A stretch of DNA of 44,578 bases. Source: Pseudomonadota bacterium. Lineage in GTDB: Bacteria; Pseudomonadota; Alphaproteobacteria; Rhizobiales; Xanthobacteraceae. The notes under the pieces are model-generated. The model had not been told where the DNA came from, ran no database searches, and worked only from the letters and a program-made list of their open reading frames with translations. Positions 37,465 to 44,578 of the stretch are shown here, in pieces (within the stretch, counting starts at the first letter, position 1; each line of letters starts with the position of its first letter). Made by a program: the position numbers and the translations under genes. The stretch lies in the NCBI GenBank assembly GCA_003576765.1, contig QEVP01000020.1:1-44578 (forward strand), written 5' to 3'.

Positions 37465-39048
37465 TCAGAATAGATCGCCCTGGCCGCCGCCGCTCTTGCG
37501 CTCGCGGCGTGCCGCCGGCCGGGTCGTGCTCGAGGGTGTGCCATCGGCGGTTGCGCCGAGATGGCCGTCGGCGAACTCGATGTCGAGCCGCGTGCCCGCC
37601 GCCACGCCGGCCGCCGACCGCAGCGGCGCGCCATGGGCATCGCGCACCAGCGCAAAGCCGCGCGCCAGCACGTTGCGGTAGGACAATGCCTCGAGCACCT
37701 GCCCGAGATGGGCGAGCCGGCGTCGCCGCTCATCGATCGTGCTGCGCATGCAGCGGGTGGCGTCGCCGCCGAGCCGTTCGACGCGGGTGCGTTCGGCGGT
37801 CAGCCGCTGGCGGTGGGCGCTGGCATTGGCGCGCAGCGCGGCGGAGAGCCGCGCGTTCCAGCCGCCGAGGCGCTCGCGGCGGGCGCGGGTCTGGACCGAG
37901 AGGCAGCGCGCCGCCCGGCCGGCGAGGTGGCGCAGGCGGTCGTCGGCATGCGCGATCTGGCCCTTGAGCGTGCGCACGGTGAGGAACGCCGCGACCCGCG
38001 ACAGCCTGCGGTCGTGCAGATGGGTGTTGGCGCGCAACGCCCGGGGCAACGCGCTCGCTGCCTGATCGAGGCGCTGGCGGGGCAGCGCCAGCAGGCTTTC
38101 CGGCGTCGACAGGGCGCGGGCGGCTGAACGCAATTCGGTGCGGCGCCCCTCCTGTGCGCGCTGCCAGCACAGCATGATGCGCCGCGCCAGCGTGCCGACC
38201 TCGACGGCGAGTTCCGCGCGCACCGGCACCGCCATCTCGGCAGCCGCCGTCGGCGTCGGTGCGCGGCGGTCGGCGGCGAAATCGATCAGCGTCACGTCGG
38301 TCTCGTGGCCGACGGCCGAGATCAGCGGAATCATGCTGGCCGCGGCCGCCCGCACCACGATCTCCTCGTTGAACGCCCACAGGTCCTCCAGCGAGCCGCC
38401 GCCGCGCGCGACGATCAGCAGGTCGGGGCGAGGGGTATCGCCGCCCTCGGCGAGCGCGTTGAAGCCGTCGATGGCGGCGGCGATCTGTTCGGCCGAACCT
38501 TCGCCCTGCACCCTGACCGGCCACACCAGCACCCGGCGCGGGAAGCGGTCGGCTAGCCGATGCAGAATGTCGCGGATCACCGCGCCGGTCGGCGAGGTGA
38601 CGACGCCGATCACCTCCGGCAGCCACGGCAGAAGCTGCTTGCGCGCCTCATCGAACAATCCCTCGGCGGCGAGTTTCTTCTTGCGCTCCTCCATCAGGGC
38701 CATCAGTGCGCCGACGCCGGCCGGCTCCAGCGCCTCGATGACGATCTGGTATTTTGACGAGCCGGGGTAGGTGGTGAGCTTGCCTGTGGCGATGACCTCA
38801 AGCCCTTCCTGCGGCTTGAAGCGCATCCGCCCATGGACGCCACGCCAGATCACCGCCTCGATCTTGGCGCTCTCGTCCTTGAGCGCGAAATAGCAGTGGC
38901 CGGACGCATGCGGTCCGCGAAAGCCGGAAATCTCGCCGCGCACGCGGACGTGGCCGTAAGCGTCCTCGACCGTGCGCTTGAGCGCGGAGGACAGTTCGGA
39001 CACCGTGTATTCGGCGAGGTTGACGAGAGGCTCTGGACTGGCAGGCAT
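37465..39048 (-). CDS. xseA: Exodeoxyribonuclease VII large subunit
   Basis: Large subunit of the ATP-independent single-strand exonuclease. It has 527 residues. The N-terminal OB-fold starts at [31 protein letters not shown]. The catalytic core has [54 protein letters not shown] and [29 protein letters not shown] long Arg-rich coiled-coil region follows, typical of the family. The small subunit xseB is not in this window. It is divergent from purD. Confidence 0.97.
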   Translation of the reverse strand: MPASPEPLVNLAEYTVSELSSALKRTVEDAYGHVRVRGEISGFRGPHASGHCYFALKDESAKIEAVIWRGVHGRMRFKPQEGLEVIATGKLTTYPGSSKYQIVIEALEPAGVGALMALMEERKKKLAAEGLFDEARKQLLPWLPEVIGVVTSPTGAVIRDILHRLADRFPRRVLVWPVRVQGEGSAEQIAAAIDGFNALAEGGDTPRPDLLIVARGGGSLEDLWAFNEEIVVRAAAASMIPLISAVGHETDVTLIDFAADRRAPTPTAAAEMAVPVRAELAVEVGTLARRIMLCWQRAQEGRRTELRSAARALSTPESLLALPRQRLDQAASALPRALRANTHLHDRRLSRVAAFLTVRTLKGQIAHADDRLRHLAGRAARCLSVQTRARRERLGGWNARLSAALRANASAHRQRLTAERTRVERLGGDATRCMRSTIDERRRRLAHLGQVLEALSYRNVLARGFALVRDAHGAPLRSAAGVAAGTRLDIEFADGHLGATADGTPSSTTRPAARRERKSGGGQGDLF

Positions 39049-39170
39049 GTGGACCGATTCTTTTTGCGGAGTGCGGGCGGCATGTTACACGGGTTTCGTC
39101 ACGCATCTAACCCGTCCCTTGCCACCCCGGTCCGGTGGCGGCGCCGGGCACGTCCGGGTATCGTCTGTCC

Positions 39171-40445
39171 ATGAATATCCTTCTTCTCGGTTCCGGCGGC
39201 CGCGAGCACGCGCTCGCCTGGAAGATCGCCGCGTCTCCCATCGTTGAGAAGTTCTGGTGCGCGCCGGGCAACGCCGGCATCGCGCGCGAAGCGGCCTGCA
39301 TTCCGCTCGACGCGTCCGACCATGCCGCGGTGATCGATTTCTGCCGCCGCGAGAGCGTCGATCTGGTCGTGGTCGGGCCGGAAGCGCCGCTCGCGGCCGG
39401 GCTGATCGATGACCTCGACGCGGTCGGCATCACCGCGTTCGGGCCGAGCCGGGCTGCGGCGGCGCTGGAGGCGTCGAAGAGCTTTACCAAGGCCCTGTGC
39501 CGCGAGCATGGCATCCCGACCGCGGCCTACGAAGCCTTCAGCGATGCCGGGGCGGCGAAGGCCTATGTCCGTGTGCAAGGCGCGCCGATCGTCGTCAAGG
39601 CCGACGGGCTTGCCGCCGGCAAGGGCGTCACCGTCGCGACAACGGTGGAGGAAGCCGAGGCCGCGGTCGATGCCATCTTCCGCGATGAAGGCGCGGCGGT
39701 GGTGATCGAGGAGATGCTGACCGGCGAGGAAGCCTCGTTCTTCGTATTGTGCGACGGCGAGCACGCGCTGCCGCTCGCGACCGCCCAGGATCACAAGCGC
39801 GCTTTCGACGGCGACACCGGGCCGAACACCGGCGGCATGGGCGCTTATTCGCCGGCGCCGGTGATGACGGAGGCGATGTGCCAACGCGTCATGGACGAGA
39901 TCGTGATGCCGACGCTCGCCGCGATGCGCGCGCGCGGCACGCCGTTCAAGGGCGTGTTGTTCGCAGGACTGATGATCACCGCCGACGGACCGAAGCTGAT
40001 CGAATACAACGTGCGCTTCGGCGATCCGGAGGCACAAGTCCTGATGATGCGGCTGATGTCGGATCTGGTGCCGGCCCTGCTTGCCGCCTGCGACGGGGTG
40101 TTGAACACCTTCGACCTGCGCTGGTTTCCCGACCCTGCGCTCACCGTGGTGATGGCGACGCGCGGCTATCCCGGCGACTATCCGAAGGGTTCGCGCATCG
40201 AAGGCCTGCGCGAGGCGGCGGCGGTCAAGGGCGTCGAGATTTTTCATGCCGGCACCAAAGCGGATGGCGAAGCCATTCTTGCCAATGGCGGCCGCGTGCT
40301 GAATGTCACGGCGAGCGCGCCGACGATTGCCGAGGCGCAGCGCCGCGCCTATGCCGCGATCGACCTGATCCGCTGGCCGGAAGGGTTTTACCGTCGCGAC
40401 ATCGGCTGGCGCGCGGTGAAGCGGGAACGGGACGCACACGTCTAG
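39171..40445 (+). CDS. purD: Phosphoribosylamine-glycine ligase (GAR synthetase) PurD
   Basis: Second step of purine synthesis. An ATP-grasp enzyme of 424 residues. It starts [19 protein letters not shown], followed by [52 protein letters not shown] (the PurD signature) and [17 protein letters not shown]. The start at 39171 is set by the conserved N-terminus; the frame is open to 39135. A palindromic repeat follows almost at once. Confidence 0.97.
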   Translation: MNILLLGSGGREHALAWKIAASPIVEKFWCAPGNAGIAREAACIPLDASDHAAVIDFCRRESVDLVVVGPEAPLAAGLIDDLDAVGITAFGPSRAAAALEASKSFTKALCREHGIPTAAYEAFSDAGAAKAYVRVQGAPIVVKADGLAAGKGVTVATTVEEAEAAVDAIFRDEGAAVVIEEMLTGEEASFFVLCDGEHALPLATAQDHKRAFDGDTGPNTGGMGAYSPAPVMTEAMCQRVMDEIVMPTLAAMRARGTPFKGVLFAGLMITADGPKLIEYNVRFGDPEAQVLMMRLMSDLVPALLAACDGVLNTFDLRWFPDPALTVVMATRGYPGDYPKGSRIEGLREAAAVKGVEIFHAGTKADGEAILANGGRVLNVTASAPTIAEAQRRAYAAIDLIRWPEGFYRRDIGWRAVKRERDAHV

Positions 40446-40447
40446 GC

Positions 40448-40576
40448 TCATGTATCCCGGGCGCTGCGATACGCAGTATTGCTGCGCAGACCCGGGATCG
40501 TCACGATGTGCTGACGTCTGTAACGGCCCCGGATCGGCGGCGCACCGCTTCGCGCTGCGCGGCGTCCGGGGCACAG
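40448..40576. repeat. Intergenic palindromic repeat, copy 4
   Basis: Starts 3 bases after the purD stop. First half: ATCCCGGGCGCTGCGATACG paired with GCTGCGCAGACCCGGGAT. Second half: CCCCGGATCGGCGGCGCA paired with GCGCGGCGTCCGGGG. The ribosome site of the dehalogenase (AGGAGA) abuts its right end, so the second hairpin could influence that gene's translation. Confidence 0.75.
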
Positions 40577-40589
40577 GAGAAAAGCGCCC

Positions 40590-41498
40590 ATGCCCGATCT
40601 CGCCGACCTGTTTCCCGGCTATGCCTCCGAATGGATCGCGACCTCCGGCGGCCGTGTCTTCGCCCGCGTCGGCGGTGAGGGACCGCCGCTGTTGCTGCTG
40701 CACGGCTATCCGCAGACCCATGTGATGTGGCACCGCGTGGCGCCGAAGCTGGCCGAGCGGTTCACGCTCGTGGTGCCCGATCTGCCCGGCTACGGCTGGT
40801 CGGACGTGCCGGACAGCGACGCCGACCACACCCCATTCACCAAGCGGGCGATGGCGCGGGTGATGATCGAGGTCATGGAGAAACTCGGGCATGCGCAGTT
40901 CGCGCTGGCCGGCCACGATCGCGGCGGCCGCGTCGCCTATCGTCTCGCGCTCGACCATCCCGGCCGGCTGTCGCGGCTGGCGGTGCTCGATATCCTGCCG
41001 ACTTATGAGTACTGGGCGCGGATGGACCGCGCCTATGCGCTGAAGATTTACCACTGGTCTTTTCTGGCCCAGCCAAAGCCGTTGCCGGAGACGCTGATCG
41101 GCGGCAACCCCGATGCCTATTTTCGCCATACGCTGGCGAGCTGGGCGGCAACCCGCTCGCTCGATGCGTTCGATCCCCGCGCGCTCGCCCATTACCTCAC
41201 GGCGTTCCGCGATCCGCTGCGCATCCATGCGGCGTGCGAGGATTATCGCGCCGGTGCCTATGCCGACTTCACGCACGATACGGCCGACCGCGAGGCCGGC
41301 AATACAATCGCGGCACCGCTATTGGCGCTGTGGGGCGATGCCGGAATTGCCGGCGCCGCGGCGACCCCGCTCGACACCTGGAAGCAGTGGGCGACAACCG
41401 TGACCGGCCAGCCGGTGGCCGGCGGCCACTTCATGGCGGAAGAAAATCCAGACGCCACCGCAGCGGCGCTGCTGGCGTTTTTCAGCGTCGCGCTTTGA
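40590..41498 (+). CDS. Fluoroacetate/haloacetate dehalogenase (alpha/beta hydrolase)
   Basis: Hydrolyses the carbon-halogen bond of haloacetates, giving glycolate. It has 302 residues. Every active-site residue I recall for the R. palustris fluoroacetate dehalogenase (RPA1163) is at the same number here: nucleophile Asp110 with Arg111 and Arg114 (GHDRGGRV), Asp134 (VLDILP), the halide pocket His155 and Trp156 (YHWSF), Trp185 and Tyr219 ([11 protein letters not shown]), and the base His280 (GGHF). The [25 protein letters not shown] and TYEYWxRM segments also match. An epoxide-hydrolase role is less likely because of the HW and Tyr219 pocket. It overlaps tadA tail-to-tail by 17 bases. Confidence 0.9.
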   Translation: MPDLADLFPGYASEWIATSGGRVFARVGGEGPPLLLLHGYPQTHVMWHRVAPKLAERFTLVVPDLPGYGWSDVPDSDADHTPFTKRAMARVMIEVMEKLGHAQFALAGHDRGGRVAYRLALDHPGRLSRLAVLDILPTYEYWARMDRAYALKIYHWSFLAQPKPLPETLIGGNPDAYFRHTLASWAATRSLDAFDPRALAHYLTAFRDPLRIHAACEDYRAGAYADFTHDTADREAGNTIAAPLLALWGDAGIAGAAATPLDTWKQWATTVTGQPVAGGHFMAEENPDATAAALLAFFSVAL

Positions 41499-41925
41499 AG
41501 AAGTCGCGCAACAGCTTGGCGGCGTCAGCCTCGCCGATGCCCGCGTAGACCTCCGGGGCGTGGTGGCAGGTGGCGCCGGCGAAGAACCGCACGCCCGACT
41601 CCACCGCGCCGCCCTTGGGGTCGGCGGCGCCATAGTAAAGCCGGCGGATGCGCGCGAAGGACATAGCCGCGGCGCACATCGTACACGGCTCCAGCGTGAC
41701 GTAGAGGTCGCAGGCCGTCAGCCGCTCGCTGCCGAGCAGGCTGGCCGCCGCGCGGATCGCCAGCAGTTCCGCATGTGCCGTGGGGTCGCGGTCGCGCAGC
41801 GTGCGGTTGCCGGCGGTCGCGAGGATCCTGCCGTCATGGACGATGACGCAGCCGACCGGGACCTCGCCGGCCGTCGCGGCGGCGCGGGCTGCTTCGAGCG
41901 CTGCATCCATGAAAGAGCTGGCCAT
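41482..41925 (-). CDS. tadA: tRNA-specific adenosine deaminase TadA (A34 to inosine)
   Basis: Zinc deaminase that makes inosine at the wobble position of tRNA-Arg(ACG). It has 147 residues. The metal and catalytic residues are His51 and Glu53 (HAELLAIR) and Cys81/Cys84 ([11 protein letters not shown]). The [11 protein letters not shown] context and C-terminal [10 protein letters not shown](K) match TadA rather than cytidine or guanine deaminases. Tandem Met codons at 41928 and 41925 follow a GAGG ribosome site; either may be used. It is divergent from the pseudouridine synthase gene. Confidence 0.93.
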   Translation of the reverse strand: MASSFMDAALEAARAAATAGEVPVGCVIVHDGRILATAGNRTLRDRDPTAHAELLAIRAAASLLGSERLTACDLYVTLEPCTMCAAAMSFARIRRLYYGAADPKGGAVESGVRFFAGATCHHAPEVYAGIGEADAAKLLRDFFKARR

Positions 41926-41987
41926 CATGCCTCGTCCCGCGCGCGCAACTCTGCTATAGCGCCTTGCTTCCACGTTCGAGAGACCTC

Positions 41988-43799
41988 ATGCCCCGCGACA
42001 ATGACAAAGACAATGGCCGCAGCCGCGGCCCGGCCGGCCGCAGACCTGGCGGCAAAGGCCCCGGCGGCAAAGGCCCCGGCGGTGGCAGGGGTGGTGGCAA
42101 GGGCGGCCCCCGTGCCTCGGGCAAGCCGCCGCGACGGGACGAGCGCGGCCGGGCGCATGAGGGTGCCGGCAAGCGGCGCGAGGGACCGGCCCCGGCTGGC
42201 GGCAAGCGTGCGCGCCCGATGGCCAAGGCAGGCGAGGAGAGGCGGCCGCCCCGCGCGCAAAAACCCTTCCGCCGCGACGACAGGCGCCGCGACGAGCGCG
42301 CCCCGCGCAACGTCTCGGGTGACCGTGATCGCAAGCGCTGGGGCGCCGACGAGAGGGGCAGCGAGCGGGCGCCACGAAAGGCATTTCGTGATGGTGACCG
42401 CAAGCGCTACGACGGCGACCGGCCGCGTCCGGCTTTCCGCCGTGACGACGAGCGGCACGATGAGCGCAGCCCCCGCAAGCCGTTCCGCGAAGGTGGCCGC
42501 ACACGCGAGGAGGGCGGCGAGAAAAAACCCTACCGCAAGGCTCAATCGCCCCGGCCGTTCGAACGGCCACGGCGAGACGACGAGGCACCGCGCGCGGAGC
42601 GCAAGCATTTCTCCCGGCCGCGTGACGAGCGCCACGGCGCACGCCCGCCGCACGAGGGGCAGCGCGAGTCCCCGCGTGCGCACGAGCGCTGGCAGGAACA
42701 TCCGCTGAGCGAGCGCCGCGAGGATACGCGCCCGCACCGGCCGGCCGCCAGGGATAATCGTGCGTTCCGCAAGCGTCCGTCGCCCGACGCCGCGGCTCCG
42801 CCTGGGCGCAAGCCACGCCCGGTGCAGGCGCCGCCTGCGCCGCGCGCCGACAAGACCGGCGAGCGCATTGCCAAGATCGTGGCGCGCGCCGGTCTCGCCT
42901 CGCGCCGCGAGGCGGAGGCGTGGATCACGGAAGGGCGCGTCGCGGTCAACGGCCGCGTCATCACCTCGCCGGCGCTCGATGTCACCGCGCACGACGTGGT
43001 GACGGTGGACGGCGCGGCGCTGCCCGAGCGCGAGCGGACCCGGCTGTTCCTCTATCACAAGCCGCGCGGGCTGATGACGACGCATGCCGACCCCGAGGGG
43101 CGGCCGACCGTGTTCGACAATCTGCCGGACGGGTTGCCGCGCCTCATCAGCGTCGGCCGGCTCGACTTCAACACCGAGGGGCTGCTGCTGCTGACCAACG
43201 ACGGCGGGCTCGCCCGCGCGCTGGAGTTGCCGCAGACCGGCTGGCTCAGGCGCTATCGCGTGCGGGCGCACGGCGAGGTGATGCAACCGCAGCTCGATGC
43301 GCTGCGCGCTGGTATCGTCATCGACGGCATCAGGTACGGATCGATCGAGGCGACGCTGGAGCGCGAGCAGGGCGCCAATGTCTGGCTGACCTTCGCGATC
43401 CGCGAGGGCAAGAACCGCGAGGTGCGTAACGTGCTCGGCTATCTCGGCCTCGACGTGAACCGGCTGATCCGCGTGTCCTACGGGCCGTTCCAGCTTGGCG
43501 AACTTGGCGAGGGCCAGGTCGAGGAAGTGAAGACGCGGGTGCTGCGCGAGCAGGTCGGCGAGGCGCTGCTCGGCCGCGCCGGGGCGTATTTCGCGCCGCC
43601 GCGCGAGCCGTCGCCGGGCCACGCGAAGCCGCTCAAGCCGCGCGCCAAGCGGGCGGTGGTGGCCGACCGCAAGGGCCGCAAGGTGGTGGTGGAGCGCGCC
43701 GGCGATGACGCTGCACCGCGCCGCGACGGCTCCGCGCCCTACCGGCGGCCGACGCGGCGCTATCACGGCAAGCGCGACTTCACCCCGAAGGCGCCGTGA
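41988..43799 (+). CDS. rluB: RluB/RsuA-type pseudouridine synthase with 290-residue disordered N-terminus
   Basis: A 603-residue protein. Residues 1-290 are low complexity, made mostly of Arg, Lys, Gly, Asp, Glu and Pro, with loose repeats such as RKAFRDGDRKR, RKPFREGGRTR and DERxxR. From ~291 the enzyme is standard: S4 RNA-binding domain (ERIAKIVARAGLASRREAEAWI...GRVAVNG), LFLYHKPRGLMTTHADPEGRPTVFD, the catalytic Asp393 in GRLDFNTEGLLLLTNDG, and REGKNREVRNVLGYLGL. It should make pseudouridine in 23S rRNA (position 2605 in RluB). A basic tail follows. The ATG at 41988 (MPRDNDKDNG) is preferred over an in-frame upstream codon at 41964. Confidence 0.93.
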   Translation: MPRDNDKDNGRSRGPAGRRPGGKGPGGKGPGGGRGGGKGGPRASGKPPRRDERGRAHEGAGKRREGPAPAGGKRARPMAKAGEERRPPRAQKPFRRDDRRRDERAPRNVSGDRDRKRWGADERGSERAPRKAFRDGDRKRYDGDRPRPAFRRDDERHDERSPRKPFREGGRTREEGGEKKPYRKAQSPRPFERPRRDDEAPRAERKHFSRPRDERHGARPPHEGQRESPRAHERWQEHPLSERREDTRPHRPAARDNRAFRKRPSPDAAAPPGRKPRPVQAPPAPRADKTGERIAKIVARAGLASRREAEAWITEGRVAVNGRVITSPALDVTAHDVVTVDGAALPERERTRLFLYHKPRGLMTTHADPEGRPTVFDNLPDGLPRLISVGRLDFNTEGLLLLTNDGGLARALELPQTGWLRRYRVRAHGEVMQPQLDALRAGIVIDGIRYGSIEATLEREQGANVWLTFAIREGKNREVRNVLGYLGLDVNRLIRVSYGPFQLGELGEGQVEEVKTRVLREQVGEALLGRAGAYFAPPREPSPGHAKPLKPRAKRAVVADRKGRKVVVERAGDDAAPRRDGSAPYRRPTRRYHGKRDFTPKAP

Positions 43800-44353
43800 T
43801 GCGGGTGATCGGCGGGCGGCTGCGTGGCCGCGCGATCGGTGCGCCGTCCTCGCGGAACATCCGCCCGACCGCCGACCGCCTGCGCGAGGCGCTGTTCAAC
43901 ATTCTGATCCACGGCTATGGCGATCCCGTCACCGGCGCCCGTGTGCTGGACCTGTTCGCCGGCACTGGTGCGCTTGGCATCGAGGCAATCTCGCGCGGGG
44001 CGGCGTTTGCGCTGTTCGTGGACAACGGCTCCGAGGCGCGTGCGCTGCTGCGCGGCAATGTCGAGGCGCTGGGGCTCGGCGGGGTCACCAAGGTTTTCCG
44101 CCGCGATGCCACGGCGCTCGGCGTTGCCCATCCCAATCCGCCGTTCTCGCTGGCTTTTCTCGATCCGCCTTACGGCAAGCGGCTCGCCGGGCGCGCGCTT
44201 GCCGCGGCGCATGACGGCGGCTGGCTGACGGCGGAGGCGCTGATCGTGGTCGAGGAGGCCAAGGCGGCGGCATTCGCCGCGCCGGATGGTTTCGAGGAAC
44301 TGGAGCGGCGCGCCTACGACGACACCGAGTTGGTGATCCTGCGGCGGGCGTGA
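43799..44353 (+). CDS. rsmD: 16S rRNA (guanine-966-N2)-methyltransferase RsmD
   Basis: Methylates G966 of 16S rRNA. It has 184 residues. It starts MRVIGGRLRGRAIGAPSSRNIRPTADRLREALFNIL, the family signature. SAM motif I is VLDLFAGTGALGIEAISRGA, and the catalytic motif is FLDPPYGKRL. The ATG at 43799 overlaps the last base of the rluB stop (TGATG), or a GTG at 43796 may be used; either way translation is coupled. The 149-base gap after it, before the tRNA, shows no strong terminator. Confidence 0.97.
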   Translation: MRVIGGRLRGRAIGAPSSRNIRPTADRLREALFNILIHGYGDPVTGARVLDLFAGTGALGIEAISRGAAFALFVDNGSEARALLRGNVEALGLGGVTKVFRRDATALGVAHPNPPFSLAFLDPPYGKRLAGRALAAAHDGGWLTAEALIVVEEAKAAAFAAPDGFEELERRAYDDTELVILRRA

Positions 44354-44502
44354 CGCGCCGGGAAGACGCCGGTTTGATGCGTCGCGCTTATGCGGTGGCC
44401 GCGCCGGATCGGCCGGCGGCAATTGCGGAATGCCGGGTGGCTGGACAGCGCCGCCCGCCCTGACTATAACCCGCCCCGCCACCGGCGTTGCCGGGCCGGC
44501 AC

Positions 44503-44578
44503 GCCCAGGTAGCTCAGTTGGTAGAGCATGCGACTGAAAATCGCAGTGTCGGTGGTTCGATTCCGCCCCTGGGCACCA
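44503..44578 (+). tRNA. tRNA-Phe (anticodon GAA)
   Basis: A full 76-base cloverleaf. The acceptor is GCCCAGG/CCTGGGC, with discriminator A and encoded CCA. The D arm is GCTCAGTTGGTAGAGC, the anticodon stem TGCGA/TCGCA with loop CTGAAAA (anticodon GAA), and the T arm has loop TTCGATT. It ends exactly at the last base of the window. Confidence 0.99.

Noticed and set aside
39099..41276. Long minus-strand frame across purD and the dehalogenase
   Set aside because: It covers two well-supported plus-strand genes and their intergenic repeat, and the protein is low-complexity shadow sequence.
41925..43766. 613-codon minus-strand frame opposite the pseudouridine synthase
   Set aside because: It mirrors the repetitive N-terminal region and catalytic domain of the plus-strand enzyme. 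It has no recognisable domain.

Overview
The window is a very GC-rich chromosomal segment from an alphaproteobacterium, most likely of the order Hyphomicrobiales (Bradyrhizobium / Rhodopseudomonas / Xanthobacteraceae side). The evidence is the CIRCE-controlled groESL operon, the HisZ-HisG pair, the small rhizobial families DUF2093, DUF4170 and DUF6101, the waaA-lpxK block, a dehalogenase with the same active-site numbering as the Rhodopseudomonas palustris fluoroacetate dehalogenase, and intergenic palindromes of a type I associate with Bradyrhizobiaceae. I see no transposase, phage gene, CRISPR array or plasmid function, so this looks like core chromosome with some accessory catabolic genes.

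Layout. 1-1.45 kb: groEL (cut by the window edge) and groES, minus strand, with a TTGACA/TATCTC promoter overlapping a CIRCE operator. 1.6-5.1 kb: a lipoprotein, an MFS transporter, then (minus) a PaaI-like thioesterase coupled to carA. 5.2-9.4 kb: two acyl-CoA ligases around a GatB/YqeY-domain gene flanked by two palindromic repeats. 9.4-14.5 kb: a six-gene plus-strand operon, bioM-bioN-bioY (energy-coupling-factor biotin transporter) followed by an AMP-forming ligase, a thiolase-fold protein and a MaoC-like hydratase. 14.5-20.2 kb: DoxX, greA, carB and a methyltransferase on the minus strand, with a terminator and a tRNA-like element between carB and the methyltransferase. 20.4-23.8 kb: Dps, CheZ, an L,D-transpeptidase and a DUF2076 protein. 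23.9-28.8 kb: a ChbG/HpnK-like deacetylase with a GT2 glycosyltransferase, hisG-hisZ and rsmE (minus). 29.1-37.1 kb: a proline-rich secreted protein, ubiA, DUF6101 (minus), then the tightly packed run pmbA-cysQ-DUF4170-DUF374 acyltransferase-waaA-lpxK. 37.2-44.6 kb: DUF2093 and xseA (minus), purD and the dehalogenase (plus), tadA (minus), an RluB-type pseudouridine synthase with a 290-residue disordered N-terminus, rsmD, and a complete tRNA-Phe that ends exactly at the window edge.

How the genes fit together. Most of the window is housekeeping: chaperonin, carbamoyl phosphate, histidine, purine and ubiquinone synthesis, Kdo/lipid A assembly, and tRNA/rRNA modification. The most interesting part is the biotin operon. 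The transporter genes run by ATGA overlaps or tight spacing into a ligase, a thiolase and a hydratase, which suggests chemistry on the valeryl side chain of biotin or a biotin precursor. The thiolase has lost two of the four usual catalytic residues (Asn to Met, second Cys to Ala), so it probably does not do ordinary thiolysis. From memory, the biotin-regulated yhfUTS operon of Bacillus subtilis also pairs a BioY with a ligase and a thiolase, so this may be an undescribed biotin-linked pathway shared across phyla.
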